Positions 11,876 to 25,400 of a stretch of DNA of 64,000 nucleotides are shown piece after piece; the stretch's first letter is position 1, and each line of letters starts with the position of its first letter. The notes below the pieces were generated by a model that was not told where the DNA came from, did not search any database, and saw only the letters and a program-made list of their open reading frames with translations. The translations under genes were made by a program, and so were the position numbers. The DNA comes from Silene conica (Eukaryota; Streptophyta; Magnoliopsida; Caryophyllales; Caryophyllaceae). The stretch lies in NCBI GenBank assembly GCA_029255685.2, contig CM055312.2:28056203-28120202 (forward strand), given 5' to 3'.

Positions 11876-14800
11876 TCAGTCCACATTTTTCTTCCTCCTC
11901 TTAGCGCGGTTATCTCTCAGCTTTCCAGAGCTCGATACCTCAGAGGTATCCTTTTTCTGCAATATGGACCAATATTGCTTAGAATAAAACAAAAATGCAG
12001 ATCACTGGATCATTTTGGAAAACATATGGACATTTTTACCTTTTTCTTCAACCGTTGCCTTTGTCGTTGCCTTCCTCGGCTTTTCTTTGTGGAAGAGTCC
12101 TGAGATAGGAAAGAAAAAACATCAGAGTGAATTACTGAAACCACATTGTCTTATTGAAAGAAAAAAAGATCCACGTATCCAACTGAATGTTTCAATAAAC
12201 CTATTTAGTATACAACTGAATAAGTAACAAGAAATGTTCCTTTTGTTTTCTATTGAAATTTTTCTACAAAAACAAAAAACCTGAATCTAATCTTCAACTG
12301 AACAAAAAAATACATTGTTTTCCCTAAATCAAGAAATATCCAAGTGTTCAAGTGTCCAAGTGTCCAAGTGTCCAACTGAATAGGTATGTTTCAATAAACC
12401 TATTTTGTATAGAACTGAATATGTAATAGGGTTCTTTTATAACTGCTAGCACGTATAATTTAGATTTTACCAACTGCTACCCAAGTAATATTTATTTAAA
12501 AACTGCTACCCAAGTAATATTTATTTAAAAACTGCTACCCAAGTAATATTTATTTAAAAACTGCTACCAATTTTGTTGGTTTGGTTTAAAACTAACTACC
12601 AAATAACCACAAACCTCTTATTTGCGCATGAGAAGACAATAATACCCCTATTTTACACTCCCCCACTCATATCCATTTACCCAAACAAAGTTCCTCTTTA
12701 ACCTACTCTTTTAACTTCCCTCATCATTAGCCTAACCTAAACTTCCCAATCAAATTGGAGATTGTGAAAATCATCTCAATCATTTAAACTTCTTCTCAAA
12801 ATTGAATCCCAGATTAGGGCTTACATCTAATCTAAATCCCTAGTCGTTTTTAATTTCAATGTTTGTTGGATTCACAAATTCCCCCATTTGGCATTGCTAC
12901 AAACCCAGAAAATGAAAAATGAAGAACCCTAATTTCAAAAATTACAATGGTTATATCAAATAGAGGAAGAAAAAAAGAAGAGATAGAATAATTACCTGAA
13001 CTTTAAAAAGAAAAAGTTTAAATAAGAAATGAGAATCAAATTAATGGAACGGAGAGAGAGATTGAGAATGAGAATTAAAATTGGTGAAATTGAAAATTAA
13101 TTGAGGTACTGATGAATGAATGAATTAGAAACATATAAGGGAGGGGGTAAGGGCATTAAAAGAACATTTAAGATGACAATTTGAAATAAAAACCCTATGT
13201 AATAAGAAATGTTCTTTATGCTTTCTATTGAATTTTTTCTACAAAAACAACCTGAGTGTAATCTTCAACTACAAAAAAAGAGAAAAAAAAAAGAAGCATT
13301 TTACATTGATTTGACAAACCTGAGCCAAGGCAAGAATTCTTGCATGTCTTTCTGCATGAGTCTCACCATCTTCATCATCAGTGACAACTTCTTCCTCACC
13401 ATCACTATTTAGAAAACGCTTTAGTCTTCCATCATTTAGTAACTTCTCTGACCTAACGTGTCTCTAGTAAATAAGCAACAACATAAGGTTGTCAAGATAA
13501 CCATTTTAAATTAATTCATGCAAAATGTAAAATTATGGAAATTCTACTTCTTATTCATTTGAAATTCATATAGTGAACTAGATAACCACTGGTGGAGAGG
13601 CAAGACATGGCAAACCTTTGACTTCAGATGAGTTGTCAAACTCTCCTCATTCAGGCAAACAATTTTTGGACAAAGCCTGCACTTAAAAACTGACTTGGAT
13701 TTGAGTACACAGTTTGCAATATTGCCATCAACTGGAAGAACTTCCTGCTTTGTCATCTGTTCTTCCTGCTCTGTCTCCACTGTCAAATTATTCTTTTTCC
13801 TTGTGGAAGAAATCATATTAAGTTGGTCTTTGTCACTCTCAGATTCACTGTCATCATCCTTCGCAATTAAACCTGCCAATCACGTTGCCAGGCATTGACA
13901 GTTATTTCACAATATAAAACTATAACATATAGTTACATCAAGTGTTAGGGTGCACCCATCTCCCACATTGGTAGTTTAAAGGTGAAAAGTCATATTTATA
14001 AGTGTCATACACAATAATAGTACGAGGCCTTTTGACAGACCCCATAAGTAAATTCGTACGGGCTTGGCCCAAAACGGACAATATCATAATATTATGGACC
14101 CTCTCCAAGACTTGGTGGCATATAGTGTAAGGCGTGTAACTTCTATAGCTCGAGGGAGAGTTAATATGTTCACGTAAGGCGACGTTGGTCTCACGGTGAT
14201 GAGGCAACAGGCCATCCAAGAGAAAGACCAATCAGCGACCTGGACCTGGTGTGGTGGACTAAGGCTTAATTAAGGCAACAAAAGGGGTCCATGGTAAGTC
14301 CAAAGGCATGGGGTGGCGCGTTGAGACAGTGGATCTGGACCCGAGTTTGGTACGCAAGTGTAGCACATAAAATAGACCCCTGGAGAGACAGATTGTGTGT
14401 TGGTTAAGGGAAGCACGAGTTGATGATAATAAGAGTGTCTAGAAGTTGGGCAGTAGGATGTGGGAAGCTCTCCGTGGAGGTCAAGGTCCGAGTCAAGATG
14501 ATGGTCTTTGGTTTGAGGGGAGGATTGTTAGGGTTTAAAACCATGTCCTACATCGGTAGCGTAGGGGTGAAAAGTCATCTTTAGAAGTGTTATAAAATAT
14601 AATAGTACGAGGCCTTTGGGAAGAAGTCCAAGAGTAAATCCGTGAGGAGTTGACCCAAACCGGACAATATCGTACTATTATGAACATGGACACAAAGGCC
14701 CAACATGACATATACACGCTTCCGCACAACATCAAGCAAAGTGACCAAGAATTACAAAAAGACTAGCTACTAGACATAAGATCCATTAAAATATATCGCG

Positions 14801-16114
14801 AAGTTGGACAAATGGCACTACCACTTGTTTGACTATTTGTCTCAGTTTCAAAGAGAACATAGCTATAAGCCTACAAGAAGTCCCCTGTCCGGATAAAAAT
14901 AAAGTCCATGAATCCATCACAACCCAAATAATATAGCTTCCAAGATGCCTCCCTCACATGGTTACCAACTTACCATGCTTCCAATCTGATTCCCATCTAA
15001 GAGGTGAATGGGGGTGGGAGCTGGATTCAAGTTGATAGCTTGTTGTTGGGAGACATGGTACTAATCATTTAGTAAAGTCTTGATCTCATAATCGGTTAGA
15101 TTGGATCATTATGCCTTAATGTTGTTGAAATGTAATGCATCATGGTATCACTCAAACGCGATGCGATGCGGTGTCAAGACTCAAGACATAGGTTTAATAC
15201 CATGAATGGCCAAATGGAGTATAAGCCTTAAAAGGAGAATGTGTAAATCATATTCATGCTCAGCTGTTATCTCAACAATTATAAACCAAATTATTTTCTT
15301 CAGAGTCGATGTAAATGAGGATCCGCCAATCTAAAGCGACCATCGTGATCAATTGGACATATATAGGGAAGGTGAGGTCTACAGATAAGGAAACTACAAG
15401 ATGACAACAAAGAGTCAATACTCCATGGCCCATGCAATCACAAAACACTATCTCTGAACAGAGAAAGTATGGAGATCCTTAATCTAACAAACACATTTCT
15501 TATTTCTTATGGCGATGAATAACTTTCATTAGCAATCCCAAACAATAAACACAGCCATCTCCTTGTTTCCAAATGTTGTAGAAATTAAATACATAAATAT
15601 CTGATACTAATCTCAAGAGTTATCTGATGAAATAGGAATATAAGTCAAGACTGAATGTTCAAATCGCGACTTAAATACTACTCCATAATCAATTAAAACA
15701 CAATAAAATCAAAATAAAATACCTGATGTATCAGCATCAATTTCATTTCCAGAGCTATCTTCACTCTCATATCCTATCAAAATCAAACAAAAACAATTAA
15801 AACCACAATAAATTCATACTCAAATAAATAAACTTTCTAAACAATTTTTTTTCTTTTAAAAAAAAAACAAAGATATACAGTAGAAATGAAAGAAACAAAA
15901 GAATTAAAAGGCAAAAAAAATGAAAGGCTAAAAAGTATTGTAAAATAGAAAAAGAACCAGAAGAAGAGATTGAAGGGTGTGGAGGTGGATGATGAACGTC
16001 ATGATGGTCAGATAACTGAGCTTCAACATCAGAGTCATCGTCCGAGGAGGAAGAGGAAGAAGATGCGCCGTCTCTTTCGGCGTGTTCAGCTCTGTAATAT
16101 CTTCTCTTTATCAT
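11876..16114 (-). CDS. Host gene: U1/matrin-type zinc-finger protein, six exons, 249 aa
   Basis: Six minus-strand exons can be joined with GT..AG introns and consistent phase: 15958-16114, 15723-15773, 13616-13872, 13320-13463, 12040-12099 and 11876-11956 (stop TGA at 11876-11878). They total 750 bp, or 249 residues. The protein has a Ser/Asp/Glu-rich N-terminal third. One zinc finger at residues 134-157 (C134-x2-C137-x13-H151-x5-H157) is split by intron 3 just before RH. A THAERHARILALAQ motif and a strongly basic C-terminus (KKSRGRQRQRQRLKKK, then KRRKK) suggest nuclear or nucleolar localisation. The finger spacing and basic tail recall U1-type fingers such as Bud20/ZNF593, which bind RNA or pre-ribosomes; that function is inference. 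A telo-box (AAACCCTAA, complement of 16167-16175) lies ~55 bp upstream of the ATG. No break was found. I recognise the architecture but not a named gene. Confidence 0.85.
12233..13268. repeat. Intron 4 insertion flanked by ~65-bp direct repeats
   Basis: The stretch AAGAAATGTTC..TTTCTATTGAA..TTCTACAAAAACAA..AATCTTCAACT occurs at about 12233-12297 and again at 13203-13268. Between them lie short tandem units of AACTGCTACCCAAGTAATATTTATTTA (about 12465-12570) and non-coding sequence. This looks like a duplication or insertion within intron 4, leaving the exons intact. Type unknown. Confidence 0.5.
13943..14731 (+). mobile_element. TRIM-type LTR element in intron 2 of the zinc-finger gene
   Basis: A 789-bp element is flanked by TCAAG (13938-13942 and 14732-14736). 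The right LTR is 14526-14731 (206 bp), beginning TGTTAGGG and ending CACAACA. The left LTR starts at 13943 and matches it for ~170 bp, its end being diverged near 14148. A purine tract (GAGGGGAGGAT) directly precedes the right LTR, giving plus orientation. No clear primer-binding site was found after the left LTR, and there is no coding sequence. Confidence 0.75.
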
Positions 16115-16166
16115 TTTTGTGTTGTGCGAAATCCAACGAATTAGTGGGGATTAGATAGACAATAGA

Positions 16167-16175
16167 TTAGGGTTT
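16167..16175 (-). promoter_or_regulatory. Telo-box near the zinc-finger gene start
   Basis: AAACCCTAA on the minus strand lies 53-61 bp upstream of the ATG. Telo-boxes are common in 5' regions of plant translation and ribosome-biogenesis genes. It may lie in the 5' UTR or core promoter. Confidence 0.55.
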
Positions 16176-16220
16176 ATGTGAGATTTTAGGGGGAAATTAT
16201 TAATGCGGACATTGAGTTTG

Positions 16221-16452
16221 GGCTTGCGTCGAATCCTTCTAATATTTTCGTGAGGAAATACTCTACTGAAATTATTACAACTTACAAGTCAGGTAGCACC
16301 AAAACGGACTCGGACACGAACACGGGACACGGCATCGGCTTGCGTCGAATCTTTCTAATATTTTCGTGAGGAAATACTCTACTGAAATTATTACAACTTA
16401 CAAGTCAGGTAGCACCAAAACGGACTCGGACACGAACACGGGACACGGCATC
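16221..16452 (+). repeat. 116-bp tandem duplication upstream of the zinc-finger gene
   Basis: Bases 16221-16336 repeat at 16337-16452 almost perfectly (start GGCTTGCGTCGAATC, end GGGACACGGCATC). The repeat lies upstream of the minus-strand gene and contains the left-end sequence of the possible outer element at 16407. Confidence 0.9.
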
Positions 16453-18376
16453 CTATAAAATTTAGAACACGGGACACGCCATTTAAATATAATAAAATAT
16501 ACTCCCTTCTATTCCATACTAGTATTTTTGCCCGTGCGATGCACGGATACTAAATTAATTTATGGTATTCATAAAAGTTTCACCATATAAATTAAAAGTA
16601 TATCATAAGACTTTTTTTTTTATCTAAAAATAGTATTAGTGCGTTCTATATATGTGTTATTTTGTTAATAAAATTACCTCATTTATATTAATTTCTTCAA
16701 TAATGTTACCACCATCGCCACAATCACCTACAATATTACACGAAAGAACCTTTCAAATCAGTACTCTTACTCTTCAAATAACACATGAAACGGTCCACAA
16801 TCCAAAGCCACACCTACTAACCTATTGTGAAAATAATCATCAAATGCGATTTAGTCATCTTTATCGTACCTCAAACACCCATCTAACTCATCATCGACAC
16901 CCGGACTTATCCGTCAAAGTTAGCTCTCTCTTTGAAAAGTTCATCCATATATCAGAAACCTAGCTAGCTAACTTATGCTTTCAAAACTGATCTTGTTTGT
17001 ATGAGAAATCCTTGATGGGAAAACAAAATCATGCAATTTTTTTGTTTGGTTAAAAAAAAAGGTATGAGAGAAGTGTTAAGGAATGAACGGTGGATGCAAC
17101 ACTCGAGATGTTACATTGAAATTGGGTATAAAATTCAAACCACGATGTTTTTTTAATCACCAAGACAAAAAAATAACTTAGTTAAACGTTAACAATACTA
17201 TATTGACATCATGATATTTATTAACATTTGATTACTTATTTTTGTGTTTCAAAAAAAAAAAAATTGAGTTTACATACATGATATTTCAAAGATTTTTAAC
17301 TTATTTTTATAACATTTATGCCTAAGTCATTTACACATAATACAACCTTGAAATAAATTCATCTACTTCCTCAGTTTTCTTGCTACATACCCCCCGTTTT
17401 CCACATCATTCAAGCATTGTTCGTACCATTTTCACTCAACTAATTAACCAACTTAACCATCATAATTAATCATATGCGCATCCCTGAACAATCCCATCGT
17501 ATCTATATTTACCTGTACTACTCAAATCACACTCTTAAATGTCGGAAAATAACTCTATCCTCGAGACACTTACCTCCTACCTCCAGACCTATCTACCCCG
17601 ATATAATACTCACATGACATATACTTCCTTAATTCTTATCCAATGTTCCCACATTTTATTTTTGTACAATGTAATCCAATGTTTTCCTTCCATATTTGGT
17701 AAAATAATTATCTTCTTCTATTTCTTGTATTTAAAATGTTATCATTGCAAATTTGCAACTGCAACTCCACAATACATCTTTTTATACACACCCCTAAATA
17801 TTTTCAAGAATACTACCACAAAAAACACTATAACGTCATTCGACATTAAAAATTATTCCCCGACCCAATGGAGCATTCAATATGACTGAAGAGAGTATAA
17901 CATTTGATTATTTAATTTTGTAAATCTACCCCCAAGACACTTACCTCCTCTCTCAAAACCTATTTACCCCACCGCTCGAAACAATAGATATATCCAATGT
18001 AAAATCAAACCAAGCCCTATAACAATCAAAATTGAGTATACATACATGTTACGTTAGATATTTTTAAGCTCTTTTCAAAACATCCGTGTCTCTGCTATTA
18101 TCACATAAAATAGAATTTTGAAATAAAATTTAATCTACCTATGTACTTGCTCAGTTGTTCTAATCATTTTGTAGTACATACACAACTATTTTCGACACCG
18201 TTTAGGTATTTGTCATACCCTTCTCACATAACTACCCAACTTGACTAACATAATCAATCGTATCCCTGAACAACCCTAACCTATAGACATTTTCTTGTGC
18301 AAGTTACATCACACTTTTAAACGTCGGAGAGTAACTCTATTCCCCAAGATACTTAACTCCTCCCTCGAGATCTAGT

Positions 18377-19898
18377 TGAAGAGTCTATTGACCTAGATAT
18401 ACTCAAGAAGGGGGGGGGGGGGGTTGAATTGAGTATGCCAACTTTTTCGATTCTTCTTCGATGTGAGTTGTTATGACGAAGTAATAGCAAGTAACGAGTA
18501 AGAACGATAAAATAAGGAGACACGATCTTTTGAAGTGGTTTAGTTTCACAATTCGAAACCTACGTCCACTATTCTCGATTAATAAAATTAGTACCTTCTC
18601 CGGATTACAATTTTATCAATCCAACTCGTACAACTTTGATGTTAGTTGTAACTCAATCTAGATACCGTAAAATATCTAGCTACGACAAGTACCGTTAAAT
18701 ACTTGCTTACAATGAGTACCGCTAAATACTCGAATCTATCTTAAATAAATAAGATGAAATCTTCAACAGCTTCTTGTGTTTCAACGATTTTGAACGAATG
18801 AATGTTCTTCAATGTTTGTAGTCTTGATTACGAGATTTGACAATGATTAGCACGAATATCGAGACGTACGTGAGGTATCGCTCGGTTCTTTCTCTTTGAG
18901 CGTGAGGCGTGTGAATTCTTGAGTCTTGGACGTGTGATGTAGTATGTATATATACTAATTTAGATCTAGGTTGAATCGTAGATAGTTTATGAATATTACT
19001 TTATCTAGAATTCTTATTCTAGGTAATATTCTAAAACTTAATTTTACTTGAATTAGGAAATGACTCTAATAAGATATTATTAATTTAAGACATAAGATAA
19101 TATTTCCACAAACCTATTTGATTTAGGAAATATCTTATACCATAAAATATAGTATCATATTTTAAATCAATTCCTAATTCTTGTCAAGATATAATAAATT
19201 ATATCTTTAACTAAATTCTAGTTTGACTTTAAGTAAATTAAATAAACATATTATTTATTTAATTAAACCTTAAAGACAATATAAAACGTGTTACTTAACC
19301 ACACGCACAACGAGATACACGATCCCGAGGTGCACGGTTCCCAAGGTACATGTTCCATAGAATACGTTTTCCGAGACATATTTCTCGAAGCACGTTTCTC
19401 TAGGAGTTTAGATTATGACAATATCGGTTAGAATAAAATCCTTCGTATATTAGAATTAATATTTATCTCATAAGATAAATATCTTAATTCTTGTTAACCA
19501 AAGAATATTTTTATTCTAAAAACCGTTTTTAAGATTACTAAATTAATATATGACAATATAACAATCATACGCATATATTTTCACGCTTTTATTTATTCCA
19601 CGCAAATCTCATTTTTTCAATAGTTATAGATACGACCTATAACTTAAGAACACTTGATATAGTAATAAAGGCTTTTGTCTTGTAAATCTTCAAAAATACT
19701 TGACACTTGACATGAGCTTGATCTTTCTTCAATCCTTGATTGAGTCTATACTTTAATAAACTATGATCTTCGCTCTACAATTAACTGTACACTTAAACGC
19801 ACGATTACACGCATATGTATATAAAATATAATCACCTAGACTTGTCATTATTAAAACATAAAACAATATATTAATCATATAGAATATATTACTCAACA
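18377..19898 (-). repeat. Copia 3' LTR
   Basis: 1522 bp, plus-strand ends TGAAGAG..CTCAACA. It includes a run of ~13 G near 18412 where the other LTR has six, and retains a ~30-bp stretch near the right end that the other LTR has lost. Confidence 0.92.
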
Positions 19899-19914
19899 AA
19901 TTCCCCCTTTTTAA
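19899..19914 (-). promoter_or_regulatory. Copia polypurine tract
   Basis: Minus strand reads TTAAAAAGGGGGAATT directly upstream of the 3' LTR: the plus-strand DNA primer for reverse transcription. Confidence 0.8.
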
Positions 19915-20393
19915 TGATGGCAAGTCTTATCTAGAATCGTGTCTAAGTATCGTTCCCCCTCAACATAATATTGGTCTTTTATAATATAGATTAACTAGGG
20001 TTTCTATTTTTAGACTAAACCAATTACTTAAAAAGAACTATGAGAGACAATACGTTACGACAAGGAGCAATCTTAGGCAAATTCGTAATCTAGGTCGCAT
20101 TCTTCCCCCCCTCTTGACATCATTGAAAAGACGGAAACAAAGACATAAAACGACTAGAATGATATAATACGAAACAAACCTAAGCATGCAATTCTAAATT
20201 AAACACACAAACGTAATTAAAATCAAGCAAACACGAAATACCAACGGGAAAACGACACACAACCATATACTACAATGCCAAAGGGCCGAATATGCAAAAT
20301 AACTCCATATGGGCCGAACGTATTAAGGTATGACCTAATGGGCCGAATATAGTAGGATAGAGTGTCGAAGATTTTAATACACGCCAACTGGGC

Positions 20394-21380
20394 TTAATAA
20401 TAGGATAGGGAAAATTGGGCCAAAGATAGGGTAAAACAAAAGGTAGGCCAATGTTTGAGGATTAGGAAAAGGAAATAACAGAAAGTAAAGAGCAATTGGG
20501 CTAGGGAGACGGATATCCACCCAAACCGCATTCCGTCATCTTCACCAAAATACTTTCTGCACGCAAAACAAAACAGAGCCATAAATAGCAAAAGCTTATT
20601 CCGGATCCGACCTAGTGCGATACTCCAAGGTAGATAATCGATCTAAACAACTCCCGATGTTTCTTGTTTGAGCATCCACCGCACATTCGAAATTGAGAAC
20701 CTTAAGAGAAAACGCTTTAACCGCGGCCAAACATTGACCACCATTCTCACGTAAAATCCGATTATCACGGACTGGAGCTTCTCCTTGAGTCGTGAGGAAT
20801 TGGTGACGGCCACTAATCATAAGCACTTCTTCTTCAACCTCCTTAAGGTCACGATTAAACTTCTCAAGACTCCCATCAATCCGTTGCATCCAACTTCGCA
20901 ACTCCTTATCCACTCTTGACCCTCGGCCATTCTCGGCCTTAACCTTACTTATCCCAGAAATTAAAGAAAACAGTTGATCAACTTTTCCTTATAAGCCATC
21001 CAAATTTCCATTCGATTTTTCAGCATCGCCATTCACACGACCGAATCGCAATTCACGTCCATTGCTTAGAGTACCATTAACTTTATCAATTTATCATTCA
21101 TTCGATCACGGAGCACAACTTCGTAACAGCCAACGTCTACCACCCCTTCGCCTTTCTTTTTTTTTTCATTCGAACTTTTTCAACCCTTCTTTTGCAACAT
21201 CACGGAACAGAGGACGAGGTATTTGATCTTAATCTTGAAATTCCTCTTCCATTAATGATTTCCCTTTTTCTAATTTTCGTCTCTTGCTTGCTTCTGATTT
21301 CGGAACGGTGACGGAAATGGGTTCGGGGGATGGTGGAGGCGAGAGTGTTGGTGTCGGAGTATGGTGTTTGAGTAGATGAA
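20394..21380 (-). pseudogene. Remnant third ORF (env-like position) of the copia element
   Basis: Between pol and the polypurine tract the minus strand holds broken reading frames. About 21360-21180 is a Pro/Ser-rich stretch followed by lysine-rich sequence. Then 20596-20913 is a 105-residue open frame rich in charged heptad-like residues (SLEKFNRDLKEVEEEVLM), suggesting a coiled coil. A further short frame (20394-20591) has hydrophobic segments. SIRE-lineage elements carry an extra, often called env-like, ORF here, but I see no motif proving that identity. Confidence 0.45.
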
Positions 21381-21564
21381 TTTATTTTAGCTTGGGTAAT
21401 GGTTTTAGGAAGCTTTAATGGTGATTTCTTGAATTTTTGGTTTTAGTAAGTTTTGGGGACGGTTATAGTTATGATGGTGAGGTAGGCACGTGGGGGGTTA
21501 GGTAGTAGAAATAAATAGGGTAAACAATTAAGACGGGTTTAGATATTACGTAAATATATGTTAC

Positions 21565-22118
21565 TGTAACAACCCGACCCACCACCGTCGTAACACAAAC
21601 CCAATAAGATGGGTGTGTACTTTTGGGCCTATTATTTGTCCTCACATAAGCCCAAAAGCACAAGACCTTGTTACTAAGTGGTGGGTGGAAGTTATTATAA
21701 ACATATCACAAGCCTCACATTCTACCGATGTGGGACAACTTTCCTCTCATACTCTTGGGGTGTTACAAACTCCCCCATTTAAAGAACACAACGTCCTCGT
21801 TGTGCCTCAAACTTGAACACAACCAGGGCCAGAATCCTCCCCCGCTAGGTGTGTGACCCGGGTACTCCCGACCACAGGCTCACCACACGGTCGCAGGGTC
21901 GCTCTGATACCATTTGTAACAACCCGACCCACCACGGTTGTAACACACCCCCAATAAGATGGGAGGTAAGCCTTTGGGCCCATTATTTGTCCTCACTTAA
22001 GCCCAAAAGCACAAGACCTTGTTACTAAGTGGTGGGTGGAAGTTATTATAAACATATCACAAGCCTCACATTCTACCGATGTGGGACAACTTTCCTCTCA
22101 TACTCTTGGGGTGTTACA
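21565..22118 (-). mobile_element. TRIM element in the copia 3' region
   Basis: A 554-bp element is flanked by GTTAC (21560-21564 and 22119-22123). Its LTRs are 21565-21767 and 21915-22118 (203-204 bp, TGTAACA..TGTTACA). The 147-bp interior has the Met-tRNA primer site (GCTCTGATACCA, 21901-21912) beside the right LTR and a C-rich strand (AACTCCCCC) beside the left, giving minus orientation. There is no coding capacity, so movement would need proteins from another element. Confidence 0.93.
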
Positions 22119-22205
22119 GTTACGATATGGTTAGTTACGTAAATATGGTATGTACGTGATTAAATGACACAAGTTTATTATAAGTTACGTACTTGAGGTA
22201 CGTAA

Positions 22206-22350
<145 letters not shown>

Positions 22351-22450
22351 GTATAAATTTGTTAATATTTGAATATTATTATTTTGATTTGAGAAATTGG
22401 TTGTGTACGTTCGTATAACATATAGCATGAAATAATCAAAATTCGAGCAT

Positions 22451-25400
22451 TCAATAAAAAATAACACACATAGGCATGCAGCGGAATATACTGACACAGT
22501 CATATAATTCAGTCTTTTCATAGTGAATCATAGGGTTATTTTCAGCTCTTAAGATCGATAAGGTGCCACCGATTAAACCAATTTCCAATCGTAAAGTCTC
22601 AAATCGTTCTCTAGCCAAAGGTTTAGTAAAAATATCTGCCCATTGTTTTTCCGTCCTACAAAATTCCAACTTAATGTTTTTCTTTTCTACATGGTCACGT
22701 AAGAAGTGATTTCTAATCTCTATGTGTTTTGTTCTCGAGTGCTGAGCCGGGTTCTTAGATATTATTATAGCACTCGTATTTTCACATAATATAGGTACAC
22801 ATCCCACGTCAATACCATAATCAAGTAATTGCTGTTTTAACCATAAGAGTTGAGAACATACAAGTGCGGCTGCAATATATTCTGCTTCTGCGGTTGACAA
22901 GGCGACATAATTTTGTTTCTTGGATGCCCATGATATAATACATGGTCCAACAAAGGTCGCAAGTCCAGAAGTAATTTTTCTATCTAAAGAACAACCTGCA
23001 TAATCCGCATCTGAATATCCTAATAGGTTAAAATTACAGTCCATAGAATACCATAGATATAATTTTGATGTTCCGATTAGGTATCTTAGAATTCTCTTAA
23101 CCGCAATCATATGCGATTCTTTTGGTGCAGATTGGAACCGAGCACAGACGCAGACACTAAACATTATATCTGGACGACTTGCAGTAAGATAAAGAAGTGA
23201 GCCGATCATACCTCTATAGTTAGTTTCATCTACTGACTTACCGTCCTCGTCTTTGGTGAGTTTCTTATCTGTTACCATTGGAGTAGGCATAGGATGAGAG
23301 GATTCCATTCCAAATTTCTTTATTAACTCTTTGACGTATTTTTGTTGATGGACTTTGATACCCTCGTTCGTTTGTTGAATTTGTAGACCAAGGAAGAATT
23401 TTAATTCTCCCATCATGCTCATCTCGAACTCGGATGTCATCAACTCTGAGAAATACTGGCACAACTTTTTGTTGGTTGAGCCAAATATAATATCGTCAAC
23501 GTAGATCTGAACAACTAGTAGATCGGAATTTTCACTTTTCAGAAATTGTGTCTTATCTACTGATCCTCTCTTGAATCCGCTTTCCAATAGAAACTTTGAT
23601 AGTCTGTCGTACCATGCTCGAGGGGCCTGTTTTAGCCCGTAGAGAGCTTTGTCCAATCTGTATACATGATCCTTTATTTTGCTGTCAGGAAATCCAGGAG
23701 GTTGTTCGACATAGACTTCCTCCTGAAGATATCCGTTAAGGAATGCAGTCTTAACATCCATTTGAAATAATTTCATTCCTTTGTGTGCAGCAAATGCTAT
23801 GAGCAAGCGAATCGCTTCAAGGCGAGCAACAAGAGCGAAGGTTTCGTCATAATCGATCCCTTCCTGTTGATTATATCCTTGAATGACCAATCTTGCTTTA
23901 TTACGAACGATGACTCCTTAGTCATCTAATTTATTTCTGAATACCCATCTCGTTCCAATTACCGATCTATGTTTTGGACGAGGAACGAGATGCCATACTT
24001 TATTCCTTTCGAATTGTTGTAGTTCTTCTTGCATGGCGACTATCCAGTCAGGTTCTGCAAGAGCTTCTTTAATATTTGTAGGTTCAATTTTGGAGAGAAA
24101 GGAGTAGAAGGAACAAAAGTTGTTTAAGCTTCTTCGAGTTTGAACTCCTTCTGTAAGGCTTCCTATGATATTATCCAAAGGGTGAGAGCCTTTATATCTC
24201 CAGTTTCTTGATTGATTGTTTTCATTGCTACTGCTTGACTCGGGATTTTGACTTGTTCCCCCTGAATCCAAACCAGGGTTTGTAGGAGAGTCAGGTAAAA
24301 TTATGACCTCTTCCCTTTGGTTTTGATTCAAAGTTGTAGCTTCATTAGCTACAACTCTGGGTTCTAAGTCATTGGTTTGAGAGTTATCTACAGTATCATC
24401 AACTGTAGTTTCATCTCTCGCACCATTTCCTTCCAAGTCAAGTTCATCATTGTTTCCTTGAATTTCGCCTTCATCATTATTTTCTATTTCAGGAGGATCT
24501 TCCCTTGACAAACGAAAGTCAGGTTCGTCTAGGTTTTCCTCTTCGTCCTGTAAAGGCTTGTCGAAGGCATTATTCTCATCAAAGATAACATGTATGCTCT
24601 CTTCTATGCATAAGGTACGTTTGTTAAAAACTTTATAGGCTTTACTATGATCAGAATATCCTATGAAAATTGCCTCATCACTTCTAGGGTCAAATTTGCT
24701 TAAGCGATTTTTACCATTGTTATGAACAAAGCATTTACTCCCAAAACATCTTAAATGAGATATATTAGGTTTACGACCACGTAAAAGTTCATAAGGTGTC
24801 TTTTTAAGGATAGGTCTAATCATAGCACGATTATGAATATAGCAAGCTGTACTGATAGCCTCAGGCCAAAAGTTTCTAGGTAGGCCACTACAAAGAAGCA
24901 TTGTTCTAGTCATGTCTTCTAGGGTTCTGTTCATGCGTTCTACTACTCCGTTTTGTTGTGGTGTTCTAGGTGCAGAGAAATTATGTCCAACACCGTTGGA
25001 TTTACAGAATTCAATAAAAGCATGGTTGTCAAACTCAGTTCCATGGTCAGTTCGAATAGTTACTAGATTAGTTTTTAATTTGTTTTGAACAAGTTTCATA
25101 AGACTAACAAATTCATCAAATGTTTCATCTTTAGAATGAAGAAAGATTGGCCAAACAAATCTAGAATAATCATCAACTAAAACGAAAACATACCTGGAAC
25201 CGCCTCTGCTTCTTACCTTCATAGGGCCACAGAGATCCATATGTACTAGGTCAAGAGCTTGGTTAGTACTTACTATTATTTTTGGTTTGAAGGATGATCT
25301 GACGTGTTTACATCGTGCACATGTGTCGCACATCTTTTCTTGATCAAACTTGATCTTGGGAAGACCTTCGACCAAGTCCCATCTCTTCAATTTGCTAAGA

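Noticed and set aside
16652-17889. Short plus-strand ORFs of 103 and 116 codons in the Helitron
   Set aside because: No domain, low-complexity codon use in AT-rich DNA, no homologous look; not called as genes.
21565-22118. Cassandra-type TRIM with a 5S rRNA insert
   Set aside because: Size and ends fit a TRIM, but I could not find the 5S promoter boxes in its LTRs.
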